A stretch of 64,000 bases of DNA from BOG-1155 sp050012495 (GTDB lineage Bacteria > Desulfobacterota > Syntrophorhabdia > Syntrophorhabdales > WCHB1-27), in contig JBEKHB010000004.1 of assembly GCA_050012495.1 (NCBI GenBank), forward strand, positions 1-64,000, read 5' to 3'. The notes beneath the pieces are model-generated. The model was given only the letters and a program-made list of their open reading frames with translations, made no database searches and was not told the DNA's origin. The first letter of the stretch is position 1; each line of letters opens with the position of its first letter. The position numbers were made by a program, and so were the translations under genes. Shown one piece after another: positions 34,629 to 42,981 of this stretch.

Positions 34629-35311
34629 ATGGACAATCTCATTGAGTTGCGGAACATTTACAAGACCTACCACCTCGGCGAGGTCGATCTCCCCGTGCTC
34701 AAGGGCATCTCCCTCGAAATCGAAAGGGGCGAGCTCGTGACGCTCATGGGCGCGAGCGGCTCCGGGAAGAGCACGCTCATGCACATCCTCGGGTGCCTCG
34801 ATCACCCCACATCCGGCGAGTACTGGCTCGACGGCCGGGAGACCTCCCGGTTCGGCCCGAAGGAGCGGGCCAGGCTGCGCAACCGGATAATCGGCTTCGT
34901 CTTTCAGAGCTTTAACCTCCTTTCCCGGACGACCGCCCTGGAGAACGTGGTCATGCCCCTCAGCTACACGAGGGAGAGACTCGCCGAGCATCAGAAGAGA
35001 CAGCGGGCCGTGGAGATGCTCGAAAAGGTCGGTCTGGCCGGGTCCACCACCACCCGTCCCAGCTCTCCGGCGGCGAGCAGCAGCGCGTCGCAATCGCGAG
35101 GTCGCTGATCAACCAGCCTGAGGTGCTCCTCGCCGACGAGCCGACCGGTAACCTCGACTCGCACACGAGCGAGGAGATCCTGGAGATGTTCCAGCAGCTC
35201 AACAAGGACGAGGGGATCACCATCATTCTCGTCACCCACGATCCGGGCGTGGCCCGTCACGCCCGGCGGACCATCCGCATCAAGGACGGCCTCATCGAGG
35301 GGACGGTTTAA
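34629..35311 (+). pseudogene. MacB-type ABC ATPase, frameshifted
   Basis: Encodes an ATPase of the MacB/LolD group with Walker A GASGSGKST. Frame changes at about 35040: before it the first frame ends in GLAG and nonsense (STTTRPSS), while in another frame VHHHPSQLSGGEQQRVAIARSL and LLADEPTGNLDS follow without a break to the stop at 35311. One base (or four, given the CCGG repeat there) is missing. If real, the protein lacks its signature and Walker B and is dead. Assembly error cannot be excluded, but the next two genes are also broken. Confidence 0.8.
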
Positions 35312-35320
35312 AGGTCTGCC

Positions 35321-36696
35321 ATGAGATTACTCGGTACACTCAAAATGGCCGCAACCGCCCTTAGACGGAATATCATGCGGACCCTCCTCACCACGCTCGG
35401 CATCGTCATCGGTGTGGCGGCGGTCATCACCATGATGGAGATCGGCAACGGGGCGTCCCTCGCGATCCAGCGCACCCTCACGAGCTTAGGGGCGAACACT
35501 CTCGTGATCATACCGGGCGCCCAGAACGTGGGCGGCATCAACTACGGCATAGGCAGCCAGACGACACTCTCCCCGAACGACGCGGACGCCATCGCGAAGG
35601 CATGCCCCGCGGTGAGCGCCGTGGCCCCCATCGTGCGCGCCCGCGCGCAGATCGTCTACGGCAACAAGAACTGGGTGCCCACGTACATCCAGGGCTCGAC
35701 GCCCTCCTTTCTCCAGGTGCGCGACTGGACCACCATGGCCGAGGGCGAGGCGTTCACCGAGCACGACGTCCTCAACGCGAGCAAGGTCTGCATGGTGGGC
35801 AAGACGATCGTGAGGGAGCTCTTCGCCGGACACTCGCCCATCGGAAAGGAGATCCGCGTCCGGAACGTCGCCTTCAAGGTAATCGGCGTCCTGAGCCAGA
35901 AGGGCGCGAACATGATGGTCCAGGGCGCCAGGACGACATCGTCCTGGCGCCCTGGACCACGATCAAGTACCGCGTCGTGGCCACCACCCTCTCGGGCGGC
36001 AACCAGAGCACCACGAATACCTCGAACGTCACGGAGGTCAATTCGCTCACCATGATGTATCCGAACATCTCGACGAGCCTCTATCCCACCCAGTCCACCA
36101 ACGAGGCGGCCGACCTGCCCCAGCCCATCCGATTCGCCAACGTTGATCAAATCCTCACCACCGCGCGGGGACCTGCGTGGATACAGGCGGCCATCGAGCA
36201 GATCACCGACGTGATCCGGGAGAACCACCATCTCCGGCCTACCGTTCTTGACGATTTCAGGGTCCGCGACATGACGGAGATCACGAAGGCCATGAGCTCG
36301 ACGACGGAGCTCATCACAAGGCTCCTTATGTACGTGGCTATGATCTCCCTCGTGGTGGGCGGCGTGGGCATCATGAACATCATGCTCGTCTCCGTCACGG
36401 AGCGGACGCGCGAGATCGGGCTGCGCATGGCAGTGGGCGCCGAGCCGAACGATATCCTCCGCCAGTTCCTCATCGAGGCCGTAGTGCTCTGCCTCGCGGG
36501 CGGCATTATGGGCATCATCGTCGGTCGGGGCGCCTCCATGCTCGTCTCGAGGGTGCTCCACTGGCCGACGGCGCCCTCGATGGGCGCCATCATCGCGGCC
36601 GTTGTGGTATCGGCGAGCGTCGGCGTGATCTTCGGCTTCTATCCTGCCTGGAAGGGGTCGCGGCTCGACCCCATCGACGCCCTCCGATATGAGTGA
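35321..36696 (+). pseudogene. MacB-type ABC permease, frameshifted at a palindrome
   Basis: N-terminal part reads MRLLGTLKMAATALRRNIMR and continues as a MacB-like permease with the periplasmic domain until KGANMM, then shifts frame at about 35916-35936. From DDIVLAPWTTIKYR on, another frame carries the rest, with three helices (MISLVVGGVGIMNIMLVSVTE, AVVLCLAGGIMGIIVGRG, and one later) to LRYE. One base is missing. The break lies exactly in the left arm of a 21-bp inverted repeat (see 35916-35959). Function would be membrane extrusion of drugs or lipids with MacA. Confidence 0.8.
35916..35959. repeat. Perfect 44-bp palindrome at the frameshift
   Basis: Left arm 35916-35936 and right arm 35939-35959 are exact inverted complements, separated by CA. 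The right arm encodes the normal IVLAPWT in the correct later frame, while the left arm replaces what should be a GQDQDD-like stretch. It looks like the product of a template switch during replication that rewrote the left arm from the right. Confidence 0.8.
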
Positions 36697-36702
36697 GGTA
36701 CT

Positions 36703-38118
36703 ATGAAGGCAAAGCTTTTCGCCTGTCTCGTCCTTTCGATGTTTGTAACGGGATGCATGGTAGGCCCCGATTACCACGTGGCCAAGCCCCCTCTGCCCCC
36801 CTCTTTCCTGGGCGTGAGAGAGGCGGCCCAGCCGAATACCCCGTCGGTTCCGACGGACCGGTCCGCAGATCTTGCCCGGTGGTGGCGGCAATTCGAGGAC
36901 CCGACGCTGAACAGGCTCGTAGAGGAGGCCCTGAAGGCGAACCTGAGCCTCGCCCTCGCGGAGGCCAGTCTCCGGCAAGCCAGGGCTCTCCGAGGCGTCG
37001 CCGTTGCGGGCCTGTGGCCCTCTGCCACCGCCTCGGCCGCCTACCAGCGGCAGGCAGGCCCCCTCTAGGGCACAAATGGGAATCCCCGCAACTCTTACCT
37101 GGCAACTGTGGACGCGGCGTGGGAGCTCGACTTTTTCGGGGGCGTCCGAAGGAACGTGGAATCCGCGGGTGCGAACGTCCAGGCCGCCGTCGAAAACCTG
37201 AGGGACGTCCAGGTGATCCTCATCGCCGAGGTGGCCCTCGATTATATACAGCTCCGGGGATACCAGCAGCAGATCGTCACAGCCCGCAACAACCTGAAGG
37301 CGCAGGAGCATACGGCCGATATAACCCGCAGGCTCGACAAGGTCGGGTTCGACTCAAGCCTCGACGTGGCGAACGCGGAGAGCCTGGTGGCGTCGACGGA
37401 AGCCCAGATCCCCGTCTATGAAACGGGTGCGCGTCAGTCCATCTATGCGCTGAGCGTGCTCCTCGGCCGCCACCCGGCGGATCTCGTGGAGTTATTGTCG
37501 CCCGCGGGCGGCTTCCCCGCTATACCGGGAGAGATCCCTGCGGGACTTCCTTCCGAACTCCTACGGCGCAGGCCCGATATCCGCCAGGCCGAGGCCCAGC
37601 TTCACAGCGCCACCGCGCAGATAGGGGTGGCGGTGGCGCAGCTTTTTCCCCAGTTCTCCCTCACGGGAGGTGCAAACTGGCAGACGAGCACAGCCAATAC
37701 CTGGTTCAAGGGCATGAGCCGCTCCCTCTTCATCGGCCCTGCGGGGACGTGGCCCATCTTCCAGGGCGGCGCCATCGTTTCAAACATCCACGCCCAGGAG
37801 GCCCTTCGCAACCAGGCCTTCGTCACCTATCAACAGACCGTGCTGACAGCTCTGCAGGACGTGGAGAACGCCCTCGTCGCTTTCGCCAAGGAGCAGCAGC
37901 ACCACAAGTCGCTCACGGATGCCGTCGCCGCCGACCGCAAGGCCGTAGACCTGTCATTGCGGCTCTACACGGAAGGGCAGACGGACTTCCTGAGCGTGCT
38001 CACCGCCGAGCGCCAGCAATTCACGGACGAAAGCGCCCTTACCACGAGCACCCAGAACATCGCGGCAGACCTCATCGCCCTTTACAAGGCCCTGGGAGGC
38101 GGCTGGGAGGTAGGATAG
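36703..38118 (+). pseudogene. TolC/OprM-type outer-membrane factor with in-frame amber stop
   Basis: A 471-codon frame of the NodT/OprM family. The lipoprotein signal MKAKLFACLVLSMFVTGC leads into MVGPDYHVAKPPLP, then the alpha-helical barrel repeats. A TAG at 37066-37068 interrupts the frame at codon 122, and the same frame resumes as NPRNSYLATVDAAWELDFFGG to the stop at 38118. All other residues, including the second repeat (LRRRPDIRQAEAQL), look normal. A single base change would cause it. It could be a sequencing error, a genuine pseudogene or read-through; I favour decay because two neighbours are also broken. Confidence 0.8.
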
Positions 38119-38249
38119 CCGTGATAGAGGGCGACCGCGACCTCATGGCTGAGGCAGGCGTCTATTTCGTACGTCGAGCTTCACAGGACGCAGCGCGACA
38201 AAGCTATGCGCAAAAGGCGCCCGGCCGCCAACCCCGCTGCAAACTTTCC

Positions 38250-38277
38250 TTGACAGACCCCCCGCCTGCGGTATAAT
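38250..38277 (+). promoter_or_regulatory. Consensus sigma-70 promoter of the thiolase gene
   Basis: TTGACA at 38250-38255 and TATAAT at 38272-38277 with a 16-base spacer. Both hexamers are perfect. The start site would be near 38284, giving a leader of about 195 bases before the ATG at 38480. Confidence 0.75.
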
Positions 38278-38297
38278 ATAAAATGGTTTTACAGATT

Positions 38298-38348
38298 GAA
38301 ATGGATGCTTGCTGCGTGAAATGAAAATCACGCAGGCAGCGCCATTTC
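38298..38348 (+). promoter_or_regulatory. Hairpin in the thiolase mRNA leader
   Basis: GAAATGG at 38298-38304 pairs with CCATTTC at 38342-38348, and inside it CTGCGTG pairs with CACGCAG around a ten-base AT-rich loop. The total is about 17 base pairs with small internal loops. There is no following T-tract, so it is not a simple terminator. It may control message stability or translation. Confidence 0.6.
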
Positions 38349-38479
38349 GTCCGGGTTGGGCATATTCAGGAAGATCGGAAGCAGGGGGTATCTCTCCTGA
38401 CTCGGCACTACTTCCACCGATCGTATGAAATGGGTTTCCAGGATACAAACCATCACATTTAGTAAGGAGGAATGGGTAA

Positions 38480-39685
38480 ATGAAAAGTTACACGAAGGCG
38501 TATATACCTTACGGTGGGTATTACTCGACCCCCTTCAGCCGTTGGCAAGGGAGCATGCAGTATGACAACGCGGTGAGCCTCGGGGCTATGACGGCGAGAA
38601 GGTGGTTTCTCGAGAAAAGGCATCTCGACCCTACCATCATCGATTATCTGTACTTTGGCAGCACGGTTGCCCAGAACCACTGGTTTTGCGCTCACAACTG
38701 GGCCAGCGCCATGCTGACGGACGACAAGAAATTCGTCCCCGCCCTCTTTATAAACCAGGCATGCTCGACCTCTACGACGGCGCTGAACCTCGCCGCAAAG
38801 GATATGGAGCTTGGTATCTATGACGTGGCCTATGCGCTGATGACCGACAGGTGCTCCAACGGTCCGCATACCGTGTGGCCCGACCCCCTCGGTCCCGGTG
38901 GCCAGGTCGACAGGGAAGACTGGAACATGGACAACTTCGGCGGAAGTCCGAAACATCGCGCAGCCATGGTGCAGACGGCCGAAAACGTGGCCGCGGAAGT
39001 CGGCATAACCAAGGAGGAGTGCGACGCCGTCGTCCTCAGACGCTATCAGCAGTTTGAGGAGGCGCGCGCCAACGACAGGGCGTTTCAGAAGCACTACATG
39101 TTTGCCCCCGAGCTCACGGTTACCAGGAAGAAGACCAGGCTGCTGGAAGAGGACGAGGGTTTTACCCCCAGCACGGCCGAAGGCCTCGCCAAACTGAAAC
39201 CGGTAGTGCCGGGAGGCTGTCTCAGCTTCGGCGCCCAGACATTCCCCGCCGACGGCAACTGCGGCATCATCGTGACCACGAGGGACAGGGCCAAAGAGCT
39301 GAGCACGGACCCGAAGGTAGAGATACAGATCGTTTCCTACGGCTTCGCACGCGTAAAGCCGATGTTCATGCCCGCAGCCCCAATTCCGGCTGCGGAAATG
39401 GCCCTTGCAAACGCAGGCATAAAACTTTCCGATGTGAAGGCAATCAAGACCCATAACCCATTCGCGGTCAACGATCTCGCCTTCGCAAAGAAAACGGGCT
39501 ACGATGTCATGAAGATGAATAACTACGGATCCTCTCTGATTTACGGTCATCCACAGGGACCGACGGGGGGAAGGGCCGTCTGCGAGCTGATAGAAGAGGT
39601 CACGCTCCTCGGCGGCGGCTATGGTCTTTTTACCGGCTGCGCCGCAGGCGACACCGCTGCGGCGCTGATCGTGAAGGTCGGATAG
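38480..39685 (+). CDS. Thiolase-family acyl-CoA acetyltransferase
   Basis: A 401-residue thiolase-fold enzyme. The nucleophilic Cys is in FINQACSTSTTAL, the His in IYGHPQGPTGGRAV and the second Cys in FTGCAAGDTAA, in the classic C-H-C pattern. NNYGSSLIYGHP lies where other thiolases have NxNGGAIALGHP, so this is a divergent member. Likely role: thiolytic release of acetyl-CoA in beta-oxidation of aromatic-ring-derived acyl-CoAs; specificity unknown. AAGGAGGAATGGGTAA precedes the ATG. It is monocistronic, with its own promoter, hairpin leader and strong terminator. Confidence 0.85.
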   Translation: MKSYTKAYIPYGGYYSTPFSRWQGSMQYDNAVSLGAMTARRWFLEKRHLDPTIIDYLYFGSTVAQNHWFCAHNWASAMLTDDKKFVPALFINQACSTSTTALNLAAKDMELGIYDVAYALMTDRCSNGPHTVWPDPLGPGGQVDREDWNMDNFGGSPKHRAAMVQTAENVAAEVGITKEECDAVVLRRYQQFEEARANDRAFQKHYMFAPELTVTRKKTRLLEEDEGFTPSTAEGLAKLKPVVPGGCLSFGAQTFPADGNCGIIVTTRDRAKELSTDPKVEIQIVSYGFARVKPMFMPAAPIPAAEMALANAGIKLSDVKAIKTHNPFAVNDLAFAKKTGYDVMKMNNYGSSLIYGHPQGPTGGRAVCELIEEVTLLGGGYGLFTGCAAGDTAAALIVKVG

Positions 39686-39703
39686 CTAAAGATCGGGTAA
39701 GAT

Positions 39704-39742
39704 TCGGGCCGTTCCTCCGCTTCCGAGGAACGGCCCGATTTT
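39704..39742 (+). terminator. Rho-independent terminator after the thiolase gene
   Basis: TCGGGCCGTTCCTC pairs with GAGGAACGGCCCGA around a seven-base loop, a 14-base-pair perfect stem followed by TTTT. It begins about 18 bases after the thiolase stop. Confidence 0.85.
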
Positions 39743-40006
39743 GCTTCTAGGCCATTCACACAAACCAATCCTCTAAAAGCGCACCTCAACACTCAAAAGA
39801 GCTCACCATCGATTCGGGTCGATTCTTTTCTGTAACCTTTTTGAAAGCGCTGACGACTAAAAAAAGAGAAGGGTGGTAAGGGCTTTCTCCTGACAAGGCC
39901 GGGTTGGCCGGAAAAGCTCCCTCGGGCGCAGCCGTCACGAATTGGGAGGCTTTTCGGAGGTTCTCACCCTTTCGCCTGCGCGCGTGAGTTATACTATCGG
40001 CGGTAC
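39743..40006. other. Intergenic before the sigma factor gene
   Basis: No gene seen. An imperfect inverted repeat near 39912-39958 (AAAAGCTCCC against GGGAGGCTTTT) and GGGTG/CACCC arms near 39872/39963 can fold. The promoter for the ECF sigma gene is expected just before 40007. Confidence 0.4.
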
Positions 40007-40591
40007 ATGGAAAATGACCCTCGAAAGCCCAGTGATGAGGAAGTTATACGTCGGGTCCTCGGCGGGGACGTGAATGCGTTCGAATACCTGGTGCAGCGAT
40101 ATCAGCATCTCGTCATGGCTACGGTGAAAAAGCATATACCCTTCGATCACGTGGAAGATATCGTACAGGATATATACTTGAGGGCCTATCGATCGCTGCC
40201 GGGCTTCAAGGAGAGTGACCGCTTTACGCATTGGCTGTCCGTAATTGCCGTGAGGGCCTGCTATGATTTCTGGCGGGAACGCTATAAATCACGGGAACTT
40301 CCAATGAGCTCGCTTACGGAGGAGCACCGGGTGTGGCTGGAGGCGGCGCTATCGGACCAATCGAGCCCTTCCTGCGACGAGATGGCCCTGCAAAAGGAAG
40401 CGGGGGAGATACTCAACCTGGCGCTTGGCAGGTTGTCGGCGGGTGACCGAATGGTGCTGGAGCTTGTCTATCTTGAAGGCCATTCAGTGAAAGAGGCGGC
40501 CGGCCTTCTCGGCTGGAGCACCACAAATGTAAAAGTGCGCTTGTTCCGCTCGCGCAAGAAACTCCGCGGGTTGCTCATGCACCGGCAGTGA
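40007..40591 (+). CDS. ECF-type RNA polymerase sigma factor
   Basis: A 194-residue sigma-70 family factor. Region 2 is DVNAFEYLVQRYQHLVMATVKKHI with HVEDIVQDIYLRAYRSLPGF, and region 4 is GDRMVLELVYLEGHSVKEAAGLLGWSTTNVKVRLFRSRKKL in outline. It directs polymerase to stress-type promoters. The following genes encode a small membrane protein and a Spy/ZraP-like periplasmic protein, so it may belong to an envelope-stress regulon. Its stop codon adjoins a tandem repeat of a structured RNA element. Confidence 0.93.
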   Translation: MENDPRKPSDEEVIRRVLGGDVNAFEYLVQRYQHLVMATVKKHIPFDHVEDIVQDIYLRAYRSLPGFKESDRFTHWLSVIAVRACYDFWRERYKSRELPMSSLTEEHRVWLEAALSDQSSPSCDEMALQKEAGEILNLALGRLSAGDRMVLELVYLEGHSVKEAAGLLGWSTTNVKVRLFRSRKKLRGLLMHRQ

Positions 40592-40658
40592 TGCTTTTAT
40601 GAGCGGGGAGGCTCCAGCGGCTTTGCCGATGGAGGGGGTGCTGAACCCCAATAATTGC
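40589..40658 (+). repeat. Two-hairpin repeat element, copy A
   Basis: 70-base unit whose 54-base core is 40600-40653. The core folds as hairpin 1 at 40612-40634 (CTCCA-G-CGGC, TTT loop, GCCG-A-TGGAG) and hairpin 2 at 40635-40649 (GGGGT, GCTGA loop, ACCCC). It starts at the sigma factor stop codon. Copies B (40659-40746) and C (50366-50419) share it. Confidence 0.8.
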
Positions 40659-40746
40659 TGATGCTTTTATGAGCGGGGAGGCCGGGGCACCCGCGCAGCG
40701 GGTCGTGGCTTTGCCGATGGAGGGGGTGCTGAACCCCAATAATTGC
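40659..40746 (+). repeat. Two-hairpin repeat element, copy B
   Basis: Direct tandem duplicate of copy A with the same flanks (TGATGCTTTTAT to AATAATTGC), but the first hairpin region is longer by 18 bases and contains an extra ACCCGC-GCA-GCGGGT stem. Hairpin 2 is identical to copy A. It lies 12 bases before the start of the next gene, with the GAGGAGGG ribosome binding site between. Confidence 0.8.
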
Positions 40747-40758
40747 TGAGGAGGGTAT

Positions 40759-41079
40759 ATGACGACACCCGGACAGAGGGAAAAGCTCAAAGAGCTACTG
40801 GGACAGGCTTACCGGGCAAGGGAACGTATGGAGGTCGGCGCACGGTGGCAAAAGAGCCTTATGGCGCGCGTCCGGGAGATAGGCCCCTTTCAACCCACAA
40901 CTCGATTCCTGCCCACCTTCGAACGATTCGTCTGGCGGCTTGCCCCTGTTGTGTGCCTGTTGGCCCTTGTGCTCATTGCCGCCTTCGTTGAGATCGAGGT
41001 CGCTTCCTGGGAAGACCCGATTCAATTATTCGTCAACGGCGCGGAAGAATCGATGCTCAGCAACCTATTTGGGGCATAA
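40759..41079 (+). CDS. Small single-pass membrane protein, possible anti-sigma partner
   Basis: A 106-residue protein of unknown family. Residues 1-50 are charged and presumably cytoplasmic; one hydrophobic helix (APVVCLLALVLIAAFVEI, part) follows at about 62-82; then a short periplasmic tail. Position right after an ECF sigma gene and before a periplasmic Spy-like gene fits an anti-sigma-type or scaffold membrane protein, but no zinc-finger HxxxCxxC is present, so that is inference. GAGGAGGG precedes the ATG. Confidence 0.75.
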   Translation: MTTPGQREKLKELLGQAYRARERMEVGARWQKSLMARVREIGPFQPTTRFLPTFERFVWRLAPVVCLLALVLIAAFVEIEVASWEDPIQLFVNGAEESMLSNLFGA

Positions 41080-41089
41080 GGGGGGTGTA

Positions 41090-41467
41090 ATGAAAACGTG
41101 GAGGCTGATCACAGGGGTCGCTCTTGTCCTGGTCCTTGGCATACTGATCGGCGGAGCAGGCACCCAGCTCTACTTGAGACACAAGTATCACTTATCCCTC
41201 GACCGCAAGGATAGAGCGGCCCACGTCCTGAAGACCCTTTCACGGGAGCTGGACTTATCGCAGGACCAGAAGACCGCGGTAGAGAAAATCCTCCAACGGA
41301 TGGTGGAAAGGCTCCACAGCCATTTACTTCAGAGACGGCCGGAGGCAGAGCGGATTGTGGACGAGAGTTTTTCAGAGATACGGCAGCAATTGACTGACGA
41401 ACAAAAGAAACAATTTGACAGCCTGCAAGAGCGGCATCGGAGGCACAGGCACTACCCCGACCGGTGA
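41090..41467 (+). CDS. Spy/CpxP/ZraP-like periplasmic protein
   Basis: A 125-residue protein with an N-terminal helix (residues 6-28) as anchor or signal. The rest is helical and charged with LSRELDLSQDQKTAVEKILQRM and the later LTDEQKKQFDSLQERHRRHRH, resembling the LTxxQ repeats of Spy/CpxP/ZraP family chaperone or metal-sensing proteins. The His-rich end could bind zinc. It begins 10 bases after the membrane protein, completing a three-gene sigma operon. ATG at 41090 has a GGGGGGTGTA site. Confidence 0.75.
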   Translation: MKTWRLITGVALVLVLGILIGGAGTQLYLRHKYHLSLDRKDRAAHVLKTLSRELDLSQDQKTAVEKILQRMVERLHSHLLQRRPEAERIVDESFSEIRQQLTDEQKKQFDSLQERHRRHRHYPDR

Positions 41468-41520
41468 GACGTACGTCGGGGCGCCCGCACGTGCAAGACC
41501 GGCCGGGGAAGGCCGTCCCC

Positions 41521-42282
41521 TTAGAATACGAACAGATCGATCCCGCCCAACATATTCATCACTGCCCCGGTCATGTATGCGGCCTCATCGGATGTCAGAT
41601 AGACGACAGCCCCCGCAATCTCCTCGGGCGTCGCAGGGCGGCCTATGGCGGTCCTTTTTTCAACCTTTTCCAGCACTGCGGGAGGCAGCTTCGCAGTCGC
41701 ATCGGTACTGCTTATACCGACCAACACGCAGTTTGCCGTGATGTTGAACCGGGCGCCTTCCAACGCGACCGACTTTGCCAGGCTGATCAGCCCCGCTTTA
41801 GCCGCCCCGTAACTTGTCTGTCCGAAGCCGCCCAGGATGCCCGCAACGGACGTGATATTCACGATCCTTCCCCACTTCGCGGCGCACATATCCGCCCATA
41901 CTTCCTTGATGCAGTAAAAGGCGGAGTTGAGGCAGAGCTTCACCTCATAATCCCATTCTTCTATGGTCGTCTTGGCAATCGTCACGTTATGGTTCATCAG
42001 GGCGGCATTATTGACCAGGATATTGACGGGGCCGAGCTCGTTCTTTATGGTCGCGAACCCAATCTGTACGTCGGAATAGTTGCTCGCATCCATTTTTACG
42101 GCCACAGATCTCCTGCCCATCGCTTTTATCTCTTCGGCTACCGCTACTGCCCCTTCCATGTGGTTCAAGCCGCTAAGTGCGACATCAGCACCCTTTCTCG
42201 CAAGGGCAAGGGCCGTAGCCCTCCCGTTGCCAAGCGGCCTCGAGGCGCCGCTCACGAACGCAATCTTACCTTCCAGCGACAT
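41521..42282 (-). CDS. SDR-family oxidoreductase, FabG-like
   Basis: A 253-residue NAD(P)-dependent dehydrogenase/reductase. The nucleotide motif is SGASRPLGNGRA, a slight variation of TGxxxGIG, followed by NNAALMNHN and the Ser/Tyr/Lys triad ITSVAG...SYGAAKAG. It probably oxidises or reduces a hydroxyacyl-CoA. The ATG at 42282 follows a strong AAAGGAGG ribosome binding site; the frame is open upstream to 42408 but without support. Last gene of the minus-strand acyl-CoA cluster, though 190 bases from the DUF35 gene. Confidence 0.9.
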   Translation of the reverse strand: MSLEGKIAFVSGASRPLGNGRATALALARKGADVALSGLNHMEGAVAVAEEIKAMGRRSVAVKMDASNYSDVQIGFATIKNELGPVNILVNNAALMNHNVTIAKTTIEEWDYEVKLCLNSAFYCIKEVWADMCAAKWGRIVNITSVAGILGGFGQTSYGAAKAGLISLAKSVALEGARFNITANCVLVGISSTDATAKLPPAVLEKVEKRTAIGRPATPEEIAGAVVYLTSDEAAYMTGAVMNMLGGIDLFVF

Positions 42283-42472
42283 ACCGGAACCTCCTTTGTG
42301 TGGATTTTTATGCTCCCCGGCGCTCCCCCCTTGCGTGGAAACCCCCTGCCGGTCCAAGTCATCCGTACATTTCACCGCGCCGACCGCAGCGTGTTTGCGG
42401 GAGAGCACGGAAGGCCCATCAGACCGCCACGGGCCGATGGGCCTTCCGTCAACATACTCTACGGACTTTGCG

Positions 42473-42970
42473 TTACTTCTTTACGGGCTGGAACGCGTAA
42501 AAGACGCGCTCCGCCATGATCGTGCCTGCTCTTCCCTTTTCGATAGGCATGGCAGGAACGTCGAATACGACGAACTCCACCTCATCGCCGCGCTGCAAGG
42601 TGCCTACCGGGCAATTGACGATCTTGCTGATCATCCTCTTGACCGGACCGTCAAACTCGATGACGGCATGGATCAAAGGCGATTCGTATCCGAGGGGGAC
42701 GCCCTTCACCTCTTCGGACAAGACGACGACCTTACCTCTCTTCGGCAGGTCTACATACTCCAGGTTCTCAGAGTAACAAGCCGGGCAGATGACGCCTCTG
42801 GGAGGGAAGGCAATATGACCGCAGTCCTTGCACTTCGTGGTGGTGAACCGGCCCTGTTTCAAATTTTCATAAAACGGCCATACCTTATTGAACTCTTTAG
42901 CCTCTATAGGCCAAAGGTCCATCGTGACGGGATAGAGATTGTCAAGTATTGGGATTCCTGCTACGGACAT
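42473..42970 (-). CDS. DUF35 OB-fold/zinc-ribbon acyl-CoA-associated protein
   Basis: A 165-residue protein. A zinc ribbon with CKDCGHIAFPPRGVICPAC at about 47-66 is followed by an OB-fold with KGKVVVLSEEVKGVP-type strands. DUF35 proteins form complexes with thiolase or acyl-CoA dehydratase partners to channel CoA esters, as known in steroid and 2-ketothiol pathways. It lies 11 bases downstream of a thiolase gene, the classic pairing. The start at 42970 is a normal ATG. Confidence 0.92.
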   Translation of the reverse strand: MSVAGIPILDNLYPVTMDLWPIEAKEFNKVWPFYENLKQGRFTTTKCKDCGHIAFPPRGVICPACYSENLEYVDLPKRGKVVVLSEEVKGVPLGYESPLIHAVIEFDGPVKRMISKIVNCPVGTLQRGDEVEFVVFDVPAMPIEKGRAGTIMAERVFYAFQPVKK

Positions 42971-42981
42971 TATCGACCTCC

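Larger units (their letters stand above)
38119..38479 (+). other. Intergenic with thiolase promoter and leader
   Basis: Between the efflux operon and the thiolase gene. It holds a consensus promoter (38250-38277) and a leader of about 195 bases with a long hairpin (38298-38348). No gene is supported in it. Confidence 0.6.

Noticed and set aside
37066..37068. TAG read as pyrrolysine
   Set aside because: No pyl genes in the window, not at a methyltransferase active site, and the neighbouring genes are broken too; decay or error is simpler.
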